Assembly: GCA_963855995.1 (NCBI GenBank)
Contig: OY979723.1
Span: 6,694,176-6,758,175 of the forward strand
Reading direction: 5' to 3'
Length of the DNA: 64,000 nucleotides
Origin: Muricea muricata
Lineage: Eukaryota > Cnidaria > Anthozoa > Malacalcyonacea > Plexauridae
The position numbers and the translations under genes were made by a program. The first letter of the stretch is position 1, and each line of letters begins with the position of its first letter. Below the pieces are notes generated by a model, which did no database searches, was not told the origin of the DNA, and saw nothing but the letters and a program-made list of their open reading frames with translations. Of this stretch, positions 1 to 13,400 are shown in pieces.

Positions 1-1743
<1,743 letters not shown>

Positions 1744-1787
1744 TGGTAAATATTATGTACATAGTGTTGTGATATTGACTTTGTAAG

Positions 1788-1830
1788 TCAAGGTAGGGGA
1801 GAATGATCGGAAGTAACTTTGATATTTCAA
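1788..1830 (+). other. Likely polypurine tract and 3' LTR start of the BEL/Pao element
   Basis: A purine-rich tract (AGGTAGGGGAGAA, about 1790-1803) lies just after the end of pol and is followed by TGATCGG, which fits an LTR beginning with TG. The other LTR is outside the window, so the LTR length cannot be measured. Confidence 0.5.
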
Positions 1831-3372
1831 AATTCTAGTGCATCGCGTGAACATTGAACAATTATGCATACATGCATGCAAATTACTTGTTGGTTATAAT
1901 CGGACAGATAGAGAATGTGTGTTGTAAAAACTTCGTTACAGAACATCGAGATTAATAAAAGTTTAAAAAAATCGTTTCGCCTTCGAACCATTGACAGCAT
2001 TGAACAATGTTGGCTGCGAAACATTGTTTAGTGCTGTTTTCATCGACCCTGAACAATGGTTGCAGTTTGGCGGTCGCAATCTTTATCTCACAGAGTCGTA
2101 ACTAGAACGGTAATTAAGGGGGGCTGAATGCGAATATATGAATACCCCCCTCACTTAGTTAAAACGCTTTGTTGCTCTACTGGCTCCGTTCCATACTGGC
2201 CTATGTCTTGTTGATGATAATAGATATACGTACAGGTTACCACATAAGGCGCGAGGTGATATCAGTTTTAAATGATATTACCGAATCTCGAACGTGATAA
2301 CCTGTATTTATGACATACTTGCAACCTTTATAATAGTTGAAAACTGGATTTTATTTTGAAGTTACAGCTTGAACAGGCAAACCGAGGCTTCCTTTGGATA
2401 TCTTGTATTTTATATATATTTTATACAAATTGCTTTTGCATATCTTGTATTTTACATATATTTAATTGTATATTCATGACTGTCTAATTTTGGGCCTCTC
2501 ATTCGGTACATATAACCGGAAGAAGATTGCAAGTTAGTTACAATTACCCTTTAATTGTTGGTTCGGCCTAATTCGAAAACATTAAAAAAAGCAAAAATGG
2601 CTGCGGTTTGCCCTTTTGAGTTGCCAGTAATAATCATTTTTCGTTATATAATTCAAAAGAGTCGTTATAAAAATGCATTGAAAAAAGAAACACATCTTTT
2701 CATAGCTGGAAATATTTTTCTGTTATTGGCATTGTATCATGCATAGAGTATTTTCATGATTTTAGCTGTCAACTTTTAATACTGCGATCAATCGTTGTGC
2801 ATGCCAGACGCTTTGTTTTTTGCGTATACAAATTTGGCGGAAGTAAAAACGATATCGCGGATTAATGATAATGATTACAGTATGTCACCCTGATTTTCAC
2901 CCTGATAAAAATACGAGTGTGTAGTTTTGTTTTATTGAACGTTGTAAAACGTTATTAAACGTTGTTTTAATTTAAAAACGTTTTTAACGTTCCCAAGTAT
3001 TTCGAGTTTTTAATTCGAATAGCTATTTAGTTGCGCAAAACCTCTGCTTGTATTTCGTTAGTTGCACGATAATTGCCAGTGGGTTAGGTATAACCAAAAC
3101 ACATTAATTGAAATGCTATTAATGGACACTGCAATCGAGTGGCCCTCCTTTTGCTCGTGGTACCAAATTAATACCCTTTATACTCTACAATACTATTCCA
3201 TTTAATGAATGTTTTTATTAAAAACTATGTTAATTCATAGCAAATTTCAAATGCTTCAAATATTCTTGTAAATCGATTTATTTTGTAAGTTGATTTACAA
3301 GCATTTTTGTGATTATATAGACAAACGCATCATCGAAAAATCGCCAAGCCAAAACACAACGAAGAACGTTTA
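1831..3372. other. No recognisable gene (possible LTR remainder and AT-rich intergenic DNA)
   Basis: AT-rich sequence with short ORFs that show no motif. The first few hundred bases are probably the BEL/Pao 3' LTR. A duplicated phrase, TGC(A/T)TATCTTGTATTTTA followed by CATATATTT or TATATATTT, occurs near 2397 and 2433. Confidence 0.5.
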
Positions 3373-3765
3373 ATGATGAAGCATTTTCTAACAGGTGACA
3401 GTTTAATATTATATCATGACAATGACAATCAATGTTATAGTGTTGAACGGACTATCGAATTATTTGATCAATTATATACCAATATGTATACAAAGCCGCA
3501 AACACATAAACGCGGTAAACAATTTATGCATGTGCTGGCTGTTCTTGAAATGTATGCTTTTGGTTTGCAAAATATTTTACTTCGACGAAACGAAAATACA
3601 TTTTGGCAATTTAAAGCATGGAAGTGGGGGTATTTTGAAAACGCTTTTCGAATAACTAACAAGCCGTTTACGGCTTTTTCATATCTTGATTTTATGGGTA
3701 TCTTTGATAAATTCTTGAACTCATTACATGACGACATAATAGGAAAAGCCTTGAAGCGCATGTGA
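3373..3765 (+). CDS. Hypothetical 130-aa protein, unrecognised
   Basis: An open frame starts MMKHFLTGDS and ends ALKRM. Its composition is protein-like: mixed hydrophobic, charged and aromatic residues, and no low-complexity run. A central hydrophobic stretch (about residues 50-65) is too polar for a convincing membrane helix. No domain is recognised. It lies between the BEL/Pao remnant and the PLE fragment and has no obvious partner. It could be one exon of a host gene, part of an undescribed element, or chance. Only its length and balanced composition support it. Confidence 0.35.
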   Translation: MMKHFLTGDSLILYHDNDNQCYSVERTIELFDQLYTNMYTKPQTHKRGKQFMHVLAVLEMYAFGLQNILLRRNENTFWQFKAWKWGYFENAFRITNKPFTAFSYLDFMGIFDKFLNSLHDDIIGKALKRM

Positions 3766-4250
3766 AATAATTTTTATTTCTTCACTGGAAAATCAGTCGT
3801 AGCGAGACAATTCGAATGATAAATATCATTATTATTTATTGAAAATATTTTAGAAGTTTTGATTGGTTAAGAGCTAAAGGTGAAATCGTCATATCCGCTT
3901 GGTAGTTGCACAAATTTGGGGTTGAAAACAAATATATGACATTATGACTCATTTCGTCGTATATTAAAAACAAATATACGACGTATGACTGATTTTGTCG
4001 TATATTGACTGACCTTGTCATCTGACATGCAATTGTTTCAAGAATATTTTTTCGTTGTCTGATTGGCTTATTAAAGTTTCCGAACAATTTCATTTTTGGA
4101 GTTAAAATGACTCCCCGAAATTAACAGTATACTTGATGCGCTCGAAGACCAAATGCTCACTCTCATCGAGAATATTTAATTCAAAAAGTAACCAGTGACT
4201 TTCAACACGTACTGTTACAAGATGCCAAAAAATACGAGACGACACCAAAC
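3766..4250. other. Non-coding stretch with short internal repeats
   Basis: No gene is seen. Around 3930-4020 a phrase resembling ACAAATATA(T/C)GAC....ATGACT recurs two or three times with TCGTATATT, giving a small imperfect direct-repeat cluster. Confidence 0.45.
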
Positions 4251-4254
4251 CACT

Positions 4255-5140
4255 CATAGCTGCGGACAAATCAACTAATTTTTATCGCCTTGACACTGAA
4301 TCGTAGAACAAGCTCCTCACCACTAGCATCGACAAAGCTTACAAGAAAGCACAGGCAAACACTGTCAGCAACATTATATCACGAGAAAAGAAAATAGCAA
4401 AGAATCTCGCCCTTGCCGACCGAGCTGACGCGCTTGCTGAGAAGAACTCTTTCCGCACGAACCACAAACCAAATTTTAACAACAATCCAACGTGCAGACT
4501 CATTAATCCATCCAAGTCAGAAATCGGCAAAGTTAGCAAGAAAATCTTGGAGAGAATCAACTCGAAAGTGGTTAAAGCAACCGGGGTAAACCATTGGAAA
4601 GATACAGGATCGGCTCTCGCGTGGCTCAAGAACATTCCTGACAAACCAAATCACTCGTTCATCTGTTTTGACGTGGTTGATTTGTACCCATCAATTTCAG
4701 AGGACCTACTTACCAAAGCTTTATCGTTCGCGGCCGAATATGACGAGATAATCGAAGAAGAGAAGGAAATTGTCATCCAAGCTAAGAGGTCGGTGCTCTT
4801 TAACGACAATCAAACCTAGTGCAAGAAATCCGCCGACTCACAATTTGACAGCGCCGATATATGGGCAGCTTTGACGGCGCCGAAACATGCGAATTTGTTG
4901 GCTCCTAATCTACTGTCTAAATTACCCCTGGGTTAAAGATCTAATATTGGCCTCTACAGAGACGATGTTCTAGCTGCCTTCAACCTCCCACCAAGAAAAA
5001 TCGAGTGTATCAAGAAGAAAATATGTAGCACATTCGGCGAACACAACCTGAAGCTTACAATCGAAGCAAAAAAATGTGTTAACTTTCTTGATGTTACCCT
5101 TGACTTGAGAACGCAGTCCTTTAGACCTTATAAAACCTTA
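4255..5140 (+). pseudogene. Penelope-like element reverse transcriptase fragment
   Basis: A decayed reverse transcriptase of the Penelope-like (PLE) type common in cnidarians. Visible motifs are KPNFNNNPTCRLINPSKSEIGK (about 4470-4530, with an earlier frame change), FICFDVVDLYPSIS (RT motif A with its Asp, about 4660-4700), and GLYRDD (motif C YxDD, about 4950). It ends with the thumb-like block [11 protein letters not shown] (about 5080-5110). Stops (for example near 4304 and 4817) and a gap between motifs A and C show it is inactive. The GIY-YIG endonuclease expected downstream is missing here, but related copies follow at 5.5-7.1 kb. RT identity is confident. Confidence 0.85.
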
Positions 5141-5224
5141 CCTTACACAAAGAGCCCTTACACATAGTTAGTTTTGCGAAAGAGACCTTACACAAAGAGA
5201 CCTTACACAAAGTTAGTTTTGCGA
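5128..5224. repeat. Short tandem repeats (CCTTACACAAAGAG and TTAGTTTTGCGAAA units)
   Basis: CCTTACACAAAGAG-like units recur three to four times, and TTAGTTTTGCGAAA occurs twice (about 5168 and 5214). This marks the point where the PLE coding sequence breaks off. Confidence 0.7.
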
Positions 5225-5340
5225 AATACGTGAGTGCTCAATGACATATAGACAGAACGAAATGTATAATTGAGCGAAATACCTCAAAAACTTACCACTA
5301 CAGTCTGTTTCATTCCGAGGGAATCTTCAGGTGGGAATCG

Positions 5341-6651
<1,311 letters not shown>

Positions 6652-6655
<4 letters not shown>

Positions 6656-7138
6656 GCACGGAACTAAGTAAACACATCTGGGATCTGAAGCAAAGGGGTA
6701 TTGAGTATTGAGCGAAATCGTACAGTAATATATCTAAAAGATGCAACTTATGTCGATGGGAGAAATTTTTCATTATCTGTAAACCGGACATGGCTACACT
6801 TAACCGACGAAATGAACTTGTCTCTACATGCAGACATGCTAGTAAATTCCTATTAAAGAACTTTAGGTCTTAATTGCGAATATCCCACTTGAGGTGTAAA
6901 TTGATATGTAAAGATAATCGTTTAACCGTTTGTACATAATTTAAAAGTTCGTTGCTCTATAGATTATATAACATAGGCTGTTTGTCTGAAGAGTGCTACA
7001 CTAAGTGTAGTACGAAACTAAATGGTAATGAATATGCTTTACACAACTTGCTAAGTCTTTGTGTCTTATTTGTTGATTATGCTCTGGAATCCATTGAGCA
7101 CTTTATAATTGGTTTTTATAACCCAACACAAATTATTG
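6652..7138 (+). pseudogene. Second Penelope-like 3' fragment, opposite orientation
   Basis: This starts inside the GIY-YIG domain (TELSK..IW..KQRGI, about 6655-6705) and runs through the 3' untranslated part. About 6690-7025 is a near-exact inverted copy of 5530-5890: same residues, few substitutions, one deletion in the RGI-L region. It extends about 110 bp beyond the point where the minus copy meets its TA array, then meets its own array at 7139. No intact frame remains. Confidence 0.85.
6986..7027 (+). ncRNA. Hammerhead-ribozyme-like core (plus copy)
   Basis: The same arrangement as in the minus copy: CTGAAGA at 6986-6992, a 9-bp stem II with TAA loop (6993-7013), GAAA at 7014-7017, and a short stem III (ACT/GGT with one wobble pair). 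Conserved box spacing in both copies supports a real hammerhead fold. Flanking stem I pairing is weak here too. Confidence 0.55.
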
Positions 7139-7396
<258 letters not shown>

Positions 7397-7529
7397 GATA
7401 TCAAATACAAGAACAATACGCGCACGCGCGCAAATTTTACGCCGGACGATGCAAACGAACACGCGTCGGCAAACTTATTAGAGTAGCGTATGGAAGCATG
7501 TAATTTATACTTACCGTACCCCATTGAGT

Positions 7530-7864
7530 AATTAATTTTTGAAAGAGTCAGGTGACCGACCAACCAGGGTCTGTACCGCTGCGGGAGCGCAGGTAATGAC
7601 CTTGGCTTACGAGGTTGTAGCTTGTCATACCACTTTGCATATAAAATGCCTTCTTTACTGAAAACCCAGTCATCAAACTGACCCGTTCAAATGCTTTATC
7701 CTCTGATTCTTTATTCCAACAGGCAATGCTTTCTGTTACTCGTAATGGTGCCACAAGCTTCAACACCCTTTTTTGAAGTATTCTATAAGTGGTATAGAGG
7801 CGAAAATATTCTCAAAATACACATGGTTTTGTTTATTATGAAGATCATCAACCGCAATGCTTAA
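7530..7864 (-). pseudogene. piggyBac-like transposase remnant (downstream part)
   Basis: Minus-strand reading shows LLDDLHNK..HVYFENIFASIPLIEYFKK (about 7850-7765) and then, in other frames, CGTI-type and WYDK blocks (about 7750-7620). These are the conserved order of a piggyBac-family DDE transposase. At least three frame changes show it is dead. It ends at the TTAA (7861-7864) where Kolobok element 1 was inserted; the upstream half resumes at 12466. Confidence 0.6.
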
Positions 7865-8090
7865 AGGGACAGTCCACCCCCAAAACAAGTACCGCTTATG
7901 CCAAAGTTCTTCACGAGCATACCTTTGAATGGCCATTCATTCGCCTCAACTCTCTTTCGTTACCGAGATATTAGACTTTGTTTCACTGATTTCATGGCCA
8001 TTTCGCCGCGGCCATGTTTGTTTAGCTGGGGGGGGGGGCGCGGGGGCGCAAATATTGCTAATCGTTTAAGTGCTGTGACGTAATTGTGTG
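7865..8090 (+). repeat. Left terminal inverted repeat, Kolobok 1
   Basis: Pairs with 12240-12465 in inverse orientation, with long identical runs (for example GAATGGCCATTCATTCGCCT). It includes a G-rich run at 8030-8045 mirrored by a C-run at 12290. Confidence 0.9.
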
Positions 8091-8177
8091 ATAGAACAGG
8101 AATATAGAGTGAGCACTATCGTTTACCAAACTTGTACGAATTTCGTGGGTTTATTTCATTTCAAAGCGCTTTTAAAG

Positions 8178-8978
8178 ATGTTGCGATCGAGTTCTAGTAG
8201 TTCTTACGAGGCAGATGAAGATTTCATGCTGTCTGAGCAACCTGATATAAAGGTTGAAGAGGACGAAGCAGAATTCTCGCTACAGCCATATCTGTTCGAG
8301 CCGACTAGAAAACTGTCTTCTAGTATGGACAGCGACGAAGAATGCGATGATGAAGATTCCGATTCTTCCTCCGATGACGAGGGCCGCTTGAATAACCTAG
8401 AGTGGTAAGTTTTAATTTATTTGAAAAATATAGCGATATTTTCTATTCGTATATAATATACTAATATTTACGAGACTAGTGTGGTTTATTCCTGGTATCA
8501 TGTATAGATTGGGTGTGTTTATTCTCCTAATTTATAGCAAAACATCCTCAGGTGTAGATGTGGTCACTGCCAAAAAATAGATAGAGTAGATGAATCTGTT
8601 TGCTGTCAAGAAGTCACTGAAATGCTATTTCTTAATGAAGAAGCTGTGACGATTGACAAATTGAAAGAGCCCCTTACTTGTGTAACTGATAATCCAGCAT
8701 TTGCTGCAGTATGCCTAAATCACTGGGTACTCAGAACAGCCTGGTATCAATACAGGCAGCAGTATGAAAACCCATTTGAAGGACCTGAGCATCAAAGAAG
8801 CAGACATGTCGCATATAGGCAATTTGCACGATTGGGTTTGGGTGTTCTTGGGAGACATGTAAGGGTAATCCTACCATCCTGTGCAGTAAATTGTATCAGA
8901 GCACATTTTTCACCACCTGGACCCGAGGATGAACACACTTTTGTTGGTTTTAGGTCACCATCTGAGGAAGATGACTGA
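8178..8978 (+). CDS. P2X7 'ballast' (C-terminal cysteine/zinc) domain protein carried by Kolobok 1
   Basis: Two exons. Exon 1 (8178-8404) begins MLRSSSSS and encodes an acidic Ser/Asp/Glu-rich leader. It ends at a donor G|GTAAGT inside a Trp codon. Exon 2 (8552-8978) follows the acceptor CCTCAG. Together they give EWCRCGHC...CC, then C-TDNPAF-AVCLNHWVL, AYRQF, LPSCAVNCIR and GFRSP. This is the Cys-rich intracellular zinc- and guanine-nucleotide-binding 'ballast' domain of vertebrate P2X7. No membrane segment or P2X ectodomain is present, so it is not a receptor. Length is about 217 aa with no stop, while the transposase in the same element has several. Its role in the element is unknown. An upstream in-frame ATG at 8118 is possible, but 8178 starts the leader. 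Confidence 0.87.
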
Positions 8979-9193
8979 ACACTTCTTGAGTTTGAGAACA
9001 ATCAGTTAAGACCACTGATTTGAATAATACTGGATTATGCATCCAATATTAAATTTTGAATATGTAAATGTAACATTTGACTAAGTGAAGCCATCACAGC
9101 AGAGTAAAGCATTTGCCACAAAAAATGAATGGTCTCGCTTCAGTATGATATAATAATTATAGTCACTTTGAGTGGAATCGACTGATGTGTGCT
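8979..9193. other. Intergenic segment between the two convergent Kolobok 1 genes
   Basis: About 215 bp of AT-rich sequence separating the ends of the ballast gene and the transposase frame. It presumably holds both 3' ends; no clear gene is seen. Confidence 0.5.
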
Positions 9194-10700
9194 TTAATTG
9201 CAGCTTGTTTTTCCGGCTTTTCTTTGCATGCAATGTTTTTTGCTGTGGATTTTTTTTCTTTTCGCCCCCTTTGATTTTTTTTGTTTCAGGATGCTTTCCA
9301 TTAGTGCATGAAGGTGACCATAGCTTTTTTCTTCCTTTATTGGTTTAACCACCCATGTTTTCCGCACTTTAGGAAAGACCAAGTTGTAACGGAGAGAACC
9401 CAATGATGAACCGTAATTGACCACAGCTTGCTTCCTAGAACAATTGTGATTATGGTCAAGGGGAGCAAGTTGTGTTCAGGCAACCATCCCCTCATGGCTA
9501 CAGTGCTGTGTTTTAGGACAATACTTAAGCATCATGGAATGGTGAACTTCAAGATTTCCAGTGTGAAGGAACTCTGTGACCAACTTGAGATCCTTCAGAA
9601 GCTGTTTGTTGAAGACAACCTCCTCAAGGGCCACATGAGCAGCAGTGCCAAATTTTAGCCAAACTTTCGGTTTTCTTTCCCGTCTTGACAGTTCACGATA
9701 AGCACATTTCTTGAAATGCTTTGCACCTCTCCATGAATGCTTATTGGCAACATGGTTCACAATAGACGTCCATTTCTCTAATAAAACATCATAGCTGCCG
9801 TTACATGTAGCTACACTCCACCAGAAATGAGAAGAAACAGACCGGATCCATGCAGTTAGATCCTAAAACTCTTTCTTCTTGCTCTTCTTTGACAACTTCT
9901 TAACCACCCATTTGGAGAGGTGCCAGACATCATACTGGTGCATTATTTTAGAATGTTTTTTTCTCATTTCTGATGTATTGGTTGTGTGCCTATCGGTTGT
10001 TAAACACCTTACTTTGACTCCTTTACTTTTTAAATTCTTTAATACTCGATTGCATCTTTCTGCTTCCATTGGATTGGATGATTAAACTTCAATAACCTGG
10101 ACAACTTAGAAGTCTAGAATTTTATTGGTACTCTCAGCCATAACAGTGTATGTGCCATATTTTGCGCTATGCCCCGGGCTGTCACACCGTCCATCACCAC
10201 AGATATCTATTTTTTTTTGGTGGTCTTTCCAAGCCTTGTTAACTACCGGAAAAAGAAATTTCTTCTGGATATCGTAAAAGAAACTCTTACCAATGAAAGC
10301 CAAATTTAATCGTTGTGCAAAAGAGTTTATATTTTGAAAAGAATTCCCACTAAAGAGTATTGAGCCAACAAGTAACACATTCCCAGCTATGTTTGCATCT
10401 ATTTTTGGTTGTGATTGCCATTTGTTCTTGTGTCCATCCACACATAATGTATGGATCTCCACCATGCTACCAACCAGTGTTTTAGAGACCTCAGCATTGG
10501 GCTTGAAACAGGTAGAACAGGTGACAAACAGCTTATCAAGATTTTCCTCAAAAACTATAAACTTTTTTGCTCAACGGGACTTCTCTTTGTTTCTTCATCA
10601 CTTTCAGAATCTATATCATCTTGACTCTCTGCAGAACTTCCAGGCATGTAGATATCATCCGAATCTGTGTCACTACCTGTACATGTAAGTTCTGAACAGG
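9194..10700 (-). pseudogene. Kolobok transposase core
   Basis: One minus-strand frame runs from about 10550 to 9194 and is broken by in-frame stops near 10106, 10082, 9863 and 9476 rather than frameshifts. One frame change lies near 10570. Upstream is an acidic Ser/Asp-rich linker with GSDTDSDD and then C..C. Recognisable blocks are GDGRCDSPGHSAKYGTYT (first catalytic Asp, about 10190), TDRH (second Asp, about 10005), YDVWHLSK (about 9930), and WIRSVSSHFWW and KHSWRGAKHF (about 9850-9730). These match the Kolobok DDE transposase family, which mobilises the element at TTAA sites. It is the downstream part of the gene beginning with the THAP exon. CAA-to-TAA-type changes suggest decay by point mutation after insertion. 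Confidence 0.85.
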
Positions 10701-10972
10701 TGCTTTTTTGAGGAGATAGTTTTTCAGAGACTAATGTATTGTCGGAACTGACCGATAAGTTACCATTGTTATTTTAATTATTGCATGACGTAAAGGTTGA
10801 TTGACAAAAGTGAGGGAGTGAGTGATCTAGTCACGAAAGAGAGAGATGGTTGAGAGTCGGTGATTGTACTGTGAGACACGAGAGAGAGAGAGAGAGGATC
10901 TAATAGCCCGTGCGCTTGACACCAGTGTTTGTGATTTTATAATTTTAATTTTGTTAGTTTGTTACTGAATTT
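10701..10972. other. Linker or intron region of the Kolobok 1 transposase gene with a GA-rich run
   Basis: Includes a (GA)n run at about 10880-10898 and no clear coding block. It probably contains the intron between the linker exons and the transposase core. Confidence 0.4.
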
Positions 10973-11455
10973 TTAATATATTATTCGAAATAAATTGACG
11001 TCTATACGGTGTGGACATTGTGATTTATCGAGAACGACGTTTGGAGGCAAATTCTCGATAGTATTTCCAGGAAATGTACTAGTAGAAGGTTGTGTATCAA
11101 TAAAACTAATATCAGAAATGGTCAAACAAACAGTCAACAACAGCAATAGGAGTGCCTGGTTTGGCAATATCACTGACATCAACACTAGGTGGACAAACAT
11201 CTGCAGTTTGGATGGCGGTACTTGTCATTGCTACCTGATTTTCACACACTAAAAGTCCACATTGAATGCCAACTTCCTTAGTTAATCTCAAATTTTCTGT
11301 TGGATTTACAGTTACAGAACTTGAACTTGGAGCCTCTGGGCATGCATCTGTCTGAGAATATTCAAATACACCACAGCTAGATGGGCTGTCAATTGGCATT
11401 GATCGCCCCTGATGGATGATGGAAATTGTTGTGCAACAAGACAGTCTTCTATCAT
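10973..11455 (-). pseudogene. Middle exon(s) of the Kolobok 1 THAP-transposase gene
   Basis: After an acceptor (TTGTTAAAG at about 11456) the minus strand encodes a Ser/Pro/Thr-rich linker (SMPIDSPSSCGVFEYSQTDA, TAIQTADVCPP). The frame changes near 11130 and continues FIDTQPSTSTFPGN to about 11000. Such low-conservation linkers join the THAP finger to the transposase core. The exon ends are approximate. Confidence 0.55.
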
Positions 11456-11841
11456 CTTTAACAAAGAGAAGAATTATGTGCAGACTCGAACCATTTTTTG
11501 TGCATTTATTACTATAATATGTTAGGTTTATTGTGTACATTTATGTAATTCATGATAATGGTTCGTATGTGTGTGTTGTGTGTGCGTGATTTTATGATTT
11601 TTTACCTCAATAAGTATTGACTTATTTAGAAAATGTTGTTCTCCCAAGTGTGTATTATTTTATGTCTGATTGAGGAGAACATGCAATTTTCATGCACAGA
11701 ATTTTGTACATGTATCGAACCAAGTGTAAATTTATCTATATTTGTGTATATTTGGGTGTTTGTATACGTTTTAACTGTTAATGAAATTACACGTTCAATT
11801 GTACATTTGATACTGAAGTATTTTAAAGACCAGCGCTTTAC

Positions 11842-12162
11842 CTGTCGCTTTGCTTGTTCAGAGCGCATTTGTGTTCTCATGCGACCTGTCGTTCGTGGCG
11901 TTGTGGGCTCACTGCGGGGAAATATCGAAGGAACTGAGTTCGGTCTTAACCTTGCTCTACTTTGGTAGCCGTGTTCCTCAAAGCAATCAGGCGTAAAATG
12001 CTCCGCACAAACACACGAATTTTCAAGGTTGCGTGGATTTGCTCGTCGAATTCTGGCCATCCATGCTTGGCGCAAACGTTCATCTTTCGGGACTCGGTGG
12101 TAGGTAATGCCTGTAGTTTTCCGTGAGTTGTTGGTACATCCCGGAACCATGCAATGGGGCAT
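11842..12162 (-). CDS. THAP zinc-finger exon of the Kolobok 1 transposase
   Basis: The minus strand starts MPHCMVPGC at 12162 and shows the THAP C2CH pattern: C4 and C9, then C.EHF with the Cys and His (about residues 53-56), plus the conserved W in RQAWMARI and PDCFEE. THAP fingers bind specific DNA, here presumably the transposon ends. The exon ends at a donor (CGACAG|GTAAAG, 11842). It starts about 300 bp inside the right terminus, mirroring the ballast gene at the other end. No stop is seen in the exon. Confidence 0.88.
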
Positions 12163-12239
12163 TTTAAAAAGTATTTGACTGCGTTTATAGAAATTGCCTA
12201 GCTAAAGATGTAAAGCGCTGACTTGAAAATAAAGCTTTC

Positions 12240-12465
12240 CGCTTTGTATCACACAATGACGTCAAAGCGCTCAAAAATACACACAATCCCCCCCCCCCCC
12301 TCCAGTTCGACAAATATGGCCGCGATAATATGCGCAAAAATCAGTTAAACAAAGTCTGATATCTCGGTAACAAAAGAGAATTGAGGCGAATGAATGGCCA
12401 TTCTTAGGCATGCCAATGAAGGACTTTTACATAAGCGGCACTTGTTTTGGGGGTGGACTGTCCTT
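12240..12465 (-). repeat. Right terminal inverted repeat, Kolobok 1
   Basis: Inverse partner of 7865-8090, ending GGGGGTGGACTGTCCTT before TTAA. Confidence 0.9.
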
Positions 12466-12665
12466 TTAACCACATTTTCGCCCAACCTATGTACCTCAGT
12501 GTTTCTCCTCATGCTGTATTTTAATAATTCTTTTTGACTTAGAGGAGGGAAATTTCTTTCTCTCTGATTAGCATGCAGGTTCGTTTGAAATGGGATATTG
12601 TCAACCAAATCTGTATCAATGTACTTCCGGAAAACATCTATAATCGAGTAATCTTACAACGCTGC
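12466..12665 (-). pseudogene. piggyBac-like transposase remnant (upstream part)
   Basis: The minus strand reads DVFRKYIDTDLVDNIPFQTNLHANQ (about 12650-12570), then FPPLSQKELLKYSM. This matches the piggyBac N-terminal region, where a 'TN.YA.Q' block precedes the DDE domain. It joins the downstream remnant at 7864 across Kolobok 1, with roughly 100 residues of the family missing between the two parts. Assignment is moderate because the sequence is decayed. Confidence 0.5.
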
Positions 12666-12869
12666 TCAAATTTTGACCCTAAAATAAAGAAAGTATTTAC
12701 ATGTCAATTAAATGTGACATTACATTTAGGAAAAAGAAAGATCTATAACCCTGAGGCAGGTCAAAATTGCGATTTTGTGTCTGTTAGGAAACTTTTTCCA
12801 ACCATGGACTACAATCTCAATCAAGGACTTAATTTAACTGCAAACTGTTGTGTTTAACATCATATAAGT

Positions 12870-13400
12870 ACTCCAGCATTACCAAGAATGTCGTGAAGAG
12901 CCCGAGGCGACCGAATTAAACTTTGAGTACGACATCGTAAGGGATAAAGAAAGCATGTCGGCAACGAAGACGACGAAATTGTGGAACCAACAGCCAACGA
13001 AGCTAACCATTCTAAGACGAAAATCCAAACTGCTGCAAGCGTAGACATAGTGAAGTATTTGCAAGAGCTACATGATAAAATAGAAGCAAAATTTGAAGAG
13101 CTGGCCAACGATATCAGAAGCTTAAAAGCTAACACAGAACTGTCGGGCGAAAAAAGAAATTCACGTAACCGGCCTGAATGAATCGCTGAAACTTAAGGAA
13201 GAAAATTACAACCTGAAAGAGAAGTGAACAACCAATCTTATTTTATCTCAGAATCATCCGCAAAGGTAAAAGATCTTGGAAACGAACGAAGTAGTCTTCT
13301 GACTGTGATCTGGTTTCTTTCAACTGAAATTCACAATGCGCGAGAATGGAAATTGTTGAGCCGAGACGCCGAGTTACTCGAACCACAGAATAGAAAAGTA
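12870..13400 (+). pseudogene. CR1-like LINE ORF1 fragment (coiled-coil part)
   Basis: The plus strand encodes a charged helical stretch (KYLQELHDKIEAKFEELANDIRSL, about 13054-13125, shown with its neighbours) and, after a frame change, LGNERSSLLTVIWFLSTEI (about 13275-13330). The latter resembles HLENEKSSLLTAIQL in ORF1 of LINE-B in this window (minus strand, about 23650). It is probably a 5' fragment of a related LINE. Stops and frame changes are present. Confidence 0.5.

Larger units (their letters stand above)
7865..12465. mobile_element. Kolobok DNA transposon 1, structurally complete, TTAA-flanked
   Basis: The termini are AGGGACAGTCCACCCCC (left) and the inverted AAGGACAGTCCACCCCC (right), each flanked by TTAA (7861-7864 and 12466-12469), the target duplication expected for Kolobok. 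The ends form imperfect inverted repeats of about 220 bp. Inside are two inward-facing genes: a P2X7-ballast-domain gene on the plus strand, and a THAP plus transposase gene on the minus strand. The element sits in a piggyBac-like remnant. The transposase carries several in-frame stops, so this copy is probably inactive although both ends are intact. Confidence 0.9.

Noticed and set aside
4255..5140. Hammerhead core in the first PLE fragment
   Set aside because: No CTGANGA...GAAA arrangement was found in this copy, which is truncated before the 3' region.
8178..8978. A host P2X7 receptor gene
   Set aside because: Only the intracellular ballast domain is present, without membrane helices or ATP-binding ectodomain, and it lies inside transposon ends.
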